From contig NZ_JASJOE010000017.1 of assembly GCF_030163755.1 (NCBI RefSeq), forward strand, positions 1 through 64,000: DNA of 64,000 nucleotides, written 5' to 3'. The notes beneath the pieces were generated by a model that saw only the letters and a list, made by a program, of their open reading frames with translations, did no database searches and had not been told where the DNA came from. Below, one piece after another: positions 63,789 to 64,000 of this stretch (the first letter of the stretch is position 1; the number at the start of each line of letters is the position of its first letter). Origin of the DNA: Roseicyclus amphidinii. Lineage in GTDB: Bacteria > Pseudomonadota > Alphaproteobacteria > Rhodobacterales > Rhodobacteraceae. The position numbers and the translations under genes were made by a program.

Positions 63789-64000
63789 CCCCCCAGACCG
63801 CGTTCGCCACGGCCCTCATGGACCCTGCCGCGGCCCCGCCCGAGGGGCTGGAAAACCCCCATGGCGGCCCCGCGGGCAGGCGGTTCGACGTCTACCGCAA
63901 CAACGTGGCGGCCTCATTGATCGCGGCGCTGGAAACCGGGTTTCCGACCGTCCGGGCGCTGATCGGGGCCGAGTTCTTCCGGGCCATGGCCGGTGTCTTC
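63785..64000 (+). CDS. bufC1: DUF2063 partner protein BufC, N-terminal part
   Basis: The first 72 codons of a gene cut by the right edge. The visible sequence has the DUF2063 start: [20 protein letters not shown], then [21 protein letters not shown]. In bufferin clusters this protein recognises the precursor and presents it to the DUF692 enzyme. The start overlaps the bufB stop (ATGA). Confidence 0.85.
   Translation, partial: MTPQTAFATALMDPAAAPPEGLENPHGGPAGRRFDVYRNNVAASLIAALETGFPTVRALIGAEFFRAMAGVF

Overview
The window is chromosomal DNA of a high-GC alphaproteobacterium, most likely Rhodobacteraceae (Roseobacter/Rhodobacter group). The reasons are a 14-gene nuo operon interleaved with the small extra genes typical of that family, an extended NuoE, a PhaR/PhaP/PhaC/PhaZ granule locus, and interspersed hairpin repeats. 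No rRNA, tRNA, insertion sequence, prophage or CRISPR array was seen. Coding density is high and most genes sit in tight operons with 1-10 nt gaps or ATGA/GTGA overlaps.

Layout. (1) 1-20861, minus strand: complex I operon nuoABC-[sulfotransferase]-nuoDE-[four small genes]-nuoF-[four small genes]-nuoG-[lipoprotein]-nuoHI-[CMD protein]-nuoJKLMN, then the start of birA. Eleven non-nuo genes are embedded; three products (NuoE and two neighbours) end in the same helix-hairpin-helix-like domain. A promoter-like site precedes nuoA. (2) 21162-22067: divergent FkbM methyltransferase. (3) 22152-33609, minus: leucine/isovalerate (liu) catabolism, with ivd, mccB, mccA, HMG-CoA lyase and methylglutaconyl-CoA hydratase plus an acyl-CoA ligase, a quinone reductase, a GST, an ASCH protein and unknowns. 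A TetR-type operator overlaps the ivd promoter. (4) 33675-34497: about 0.8 kb with no recognisable gene. (5) 34498-36587: PhzF, TerB and PhnD-like genes. (6) 36705-47850: polar-amino-acid/amine ABC transporter, two glutamine-synthetase-like ligases, a class I amidotransferase, an FAD amine oxidase and two aminotransferases, which look like a gamma-glutamylation route for amine catabolism. (7) 48004-53394: PHB granule genes phaR, phaP, phaC and divergent phaZ, with PhaR-type operators. (8) 53497-59022: SDR plus HisD-family dehydrogenase (possibly sulfopropanediol metabolism), two hydrolases and an MFS protein. (9) 59132-62221: thrS and a zinc-less alcohol dehydrogenase. (10) 62512-64000: bufferin-type RiPP cluster (DUF2282 precursor, DUF692 MNIO enzyme, DUF2063 partner cut by the window end).

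Beyond the genes, the clearest unexplained signal is repeated DNA structure. Two tandem arrays of four palindromes, centred on (C)TTGCAA(G) and spaced 22-23 bp, lie inside operons at 27313-27398 and 41483-41573. Three loci carry paired AT-rich palindromes (core GAATTTTCGTACGAAAATTC). A composite two-hairpin repeat has arms that differ between copies but stay complementary. The arm changes are compensatory, which points to selection on structure.
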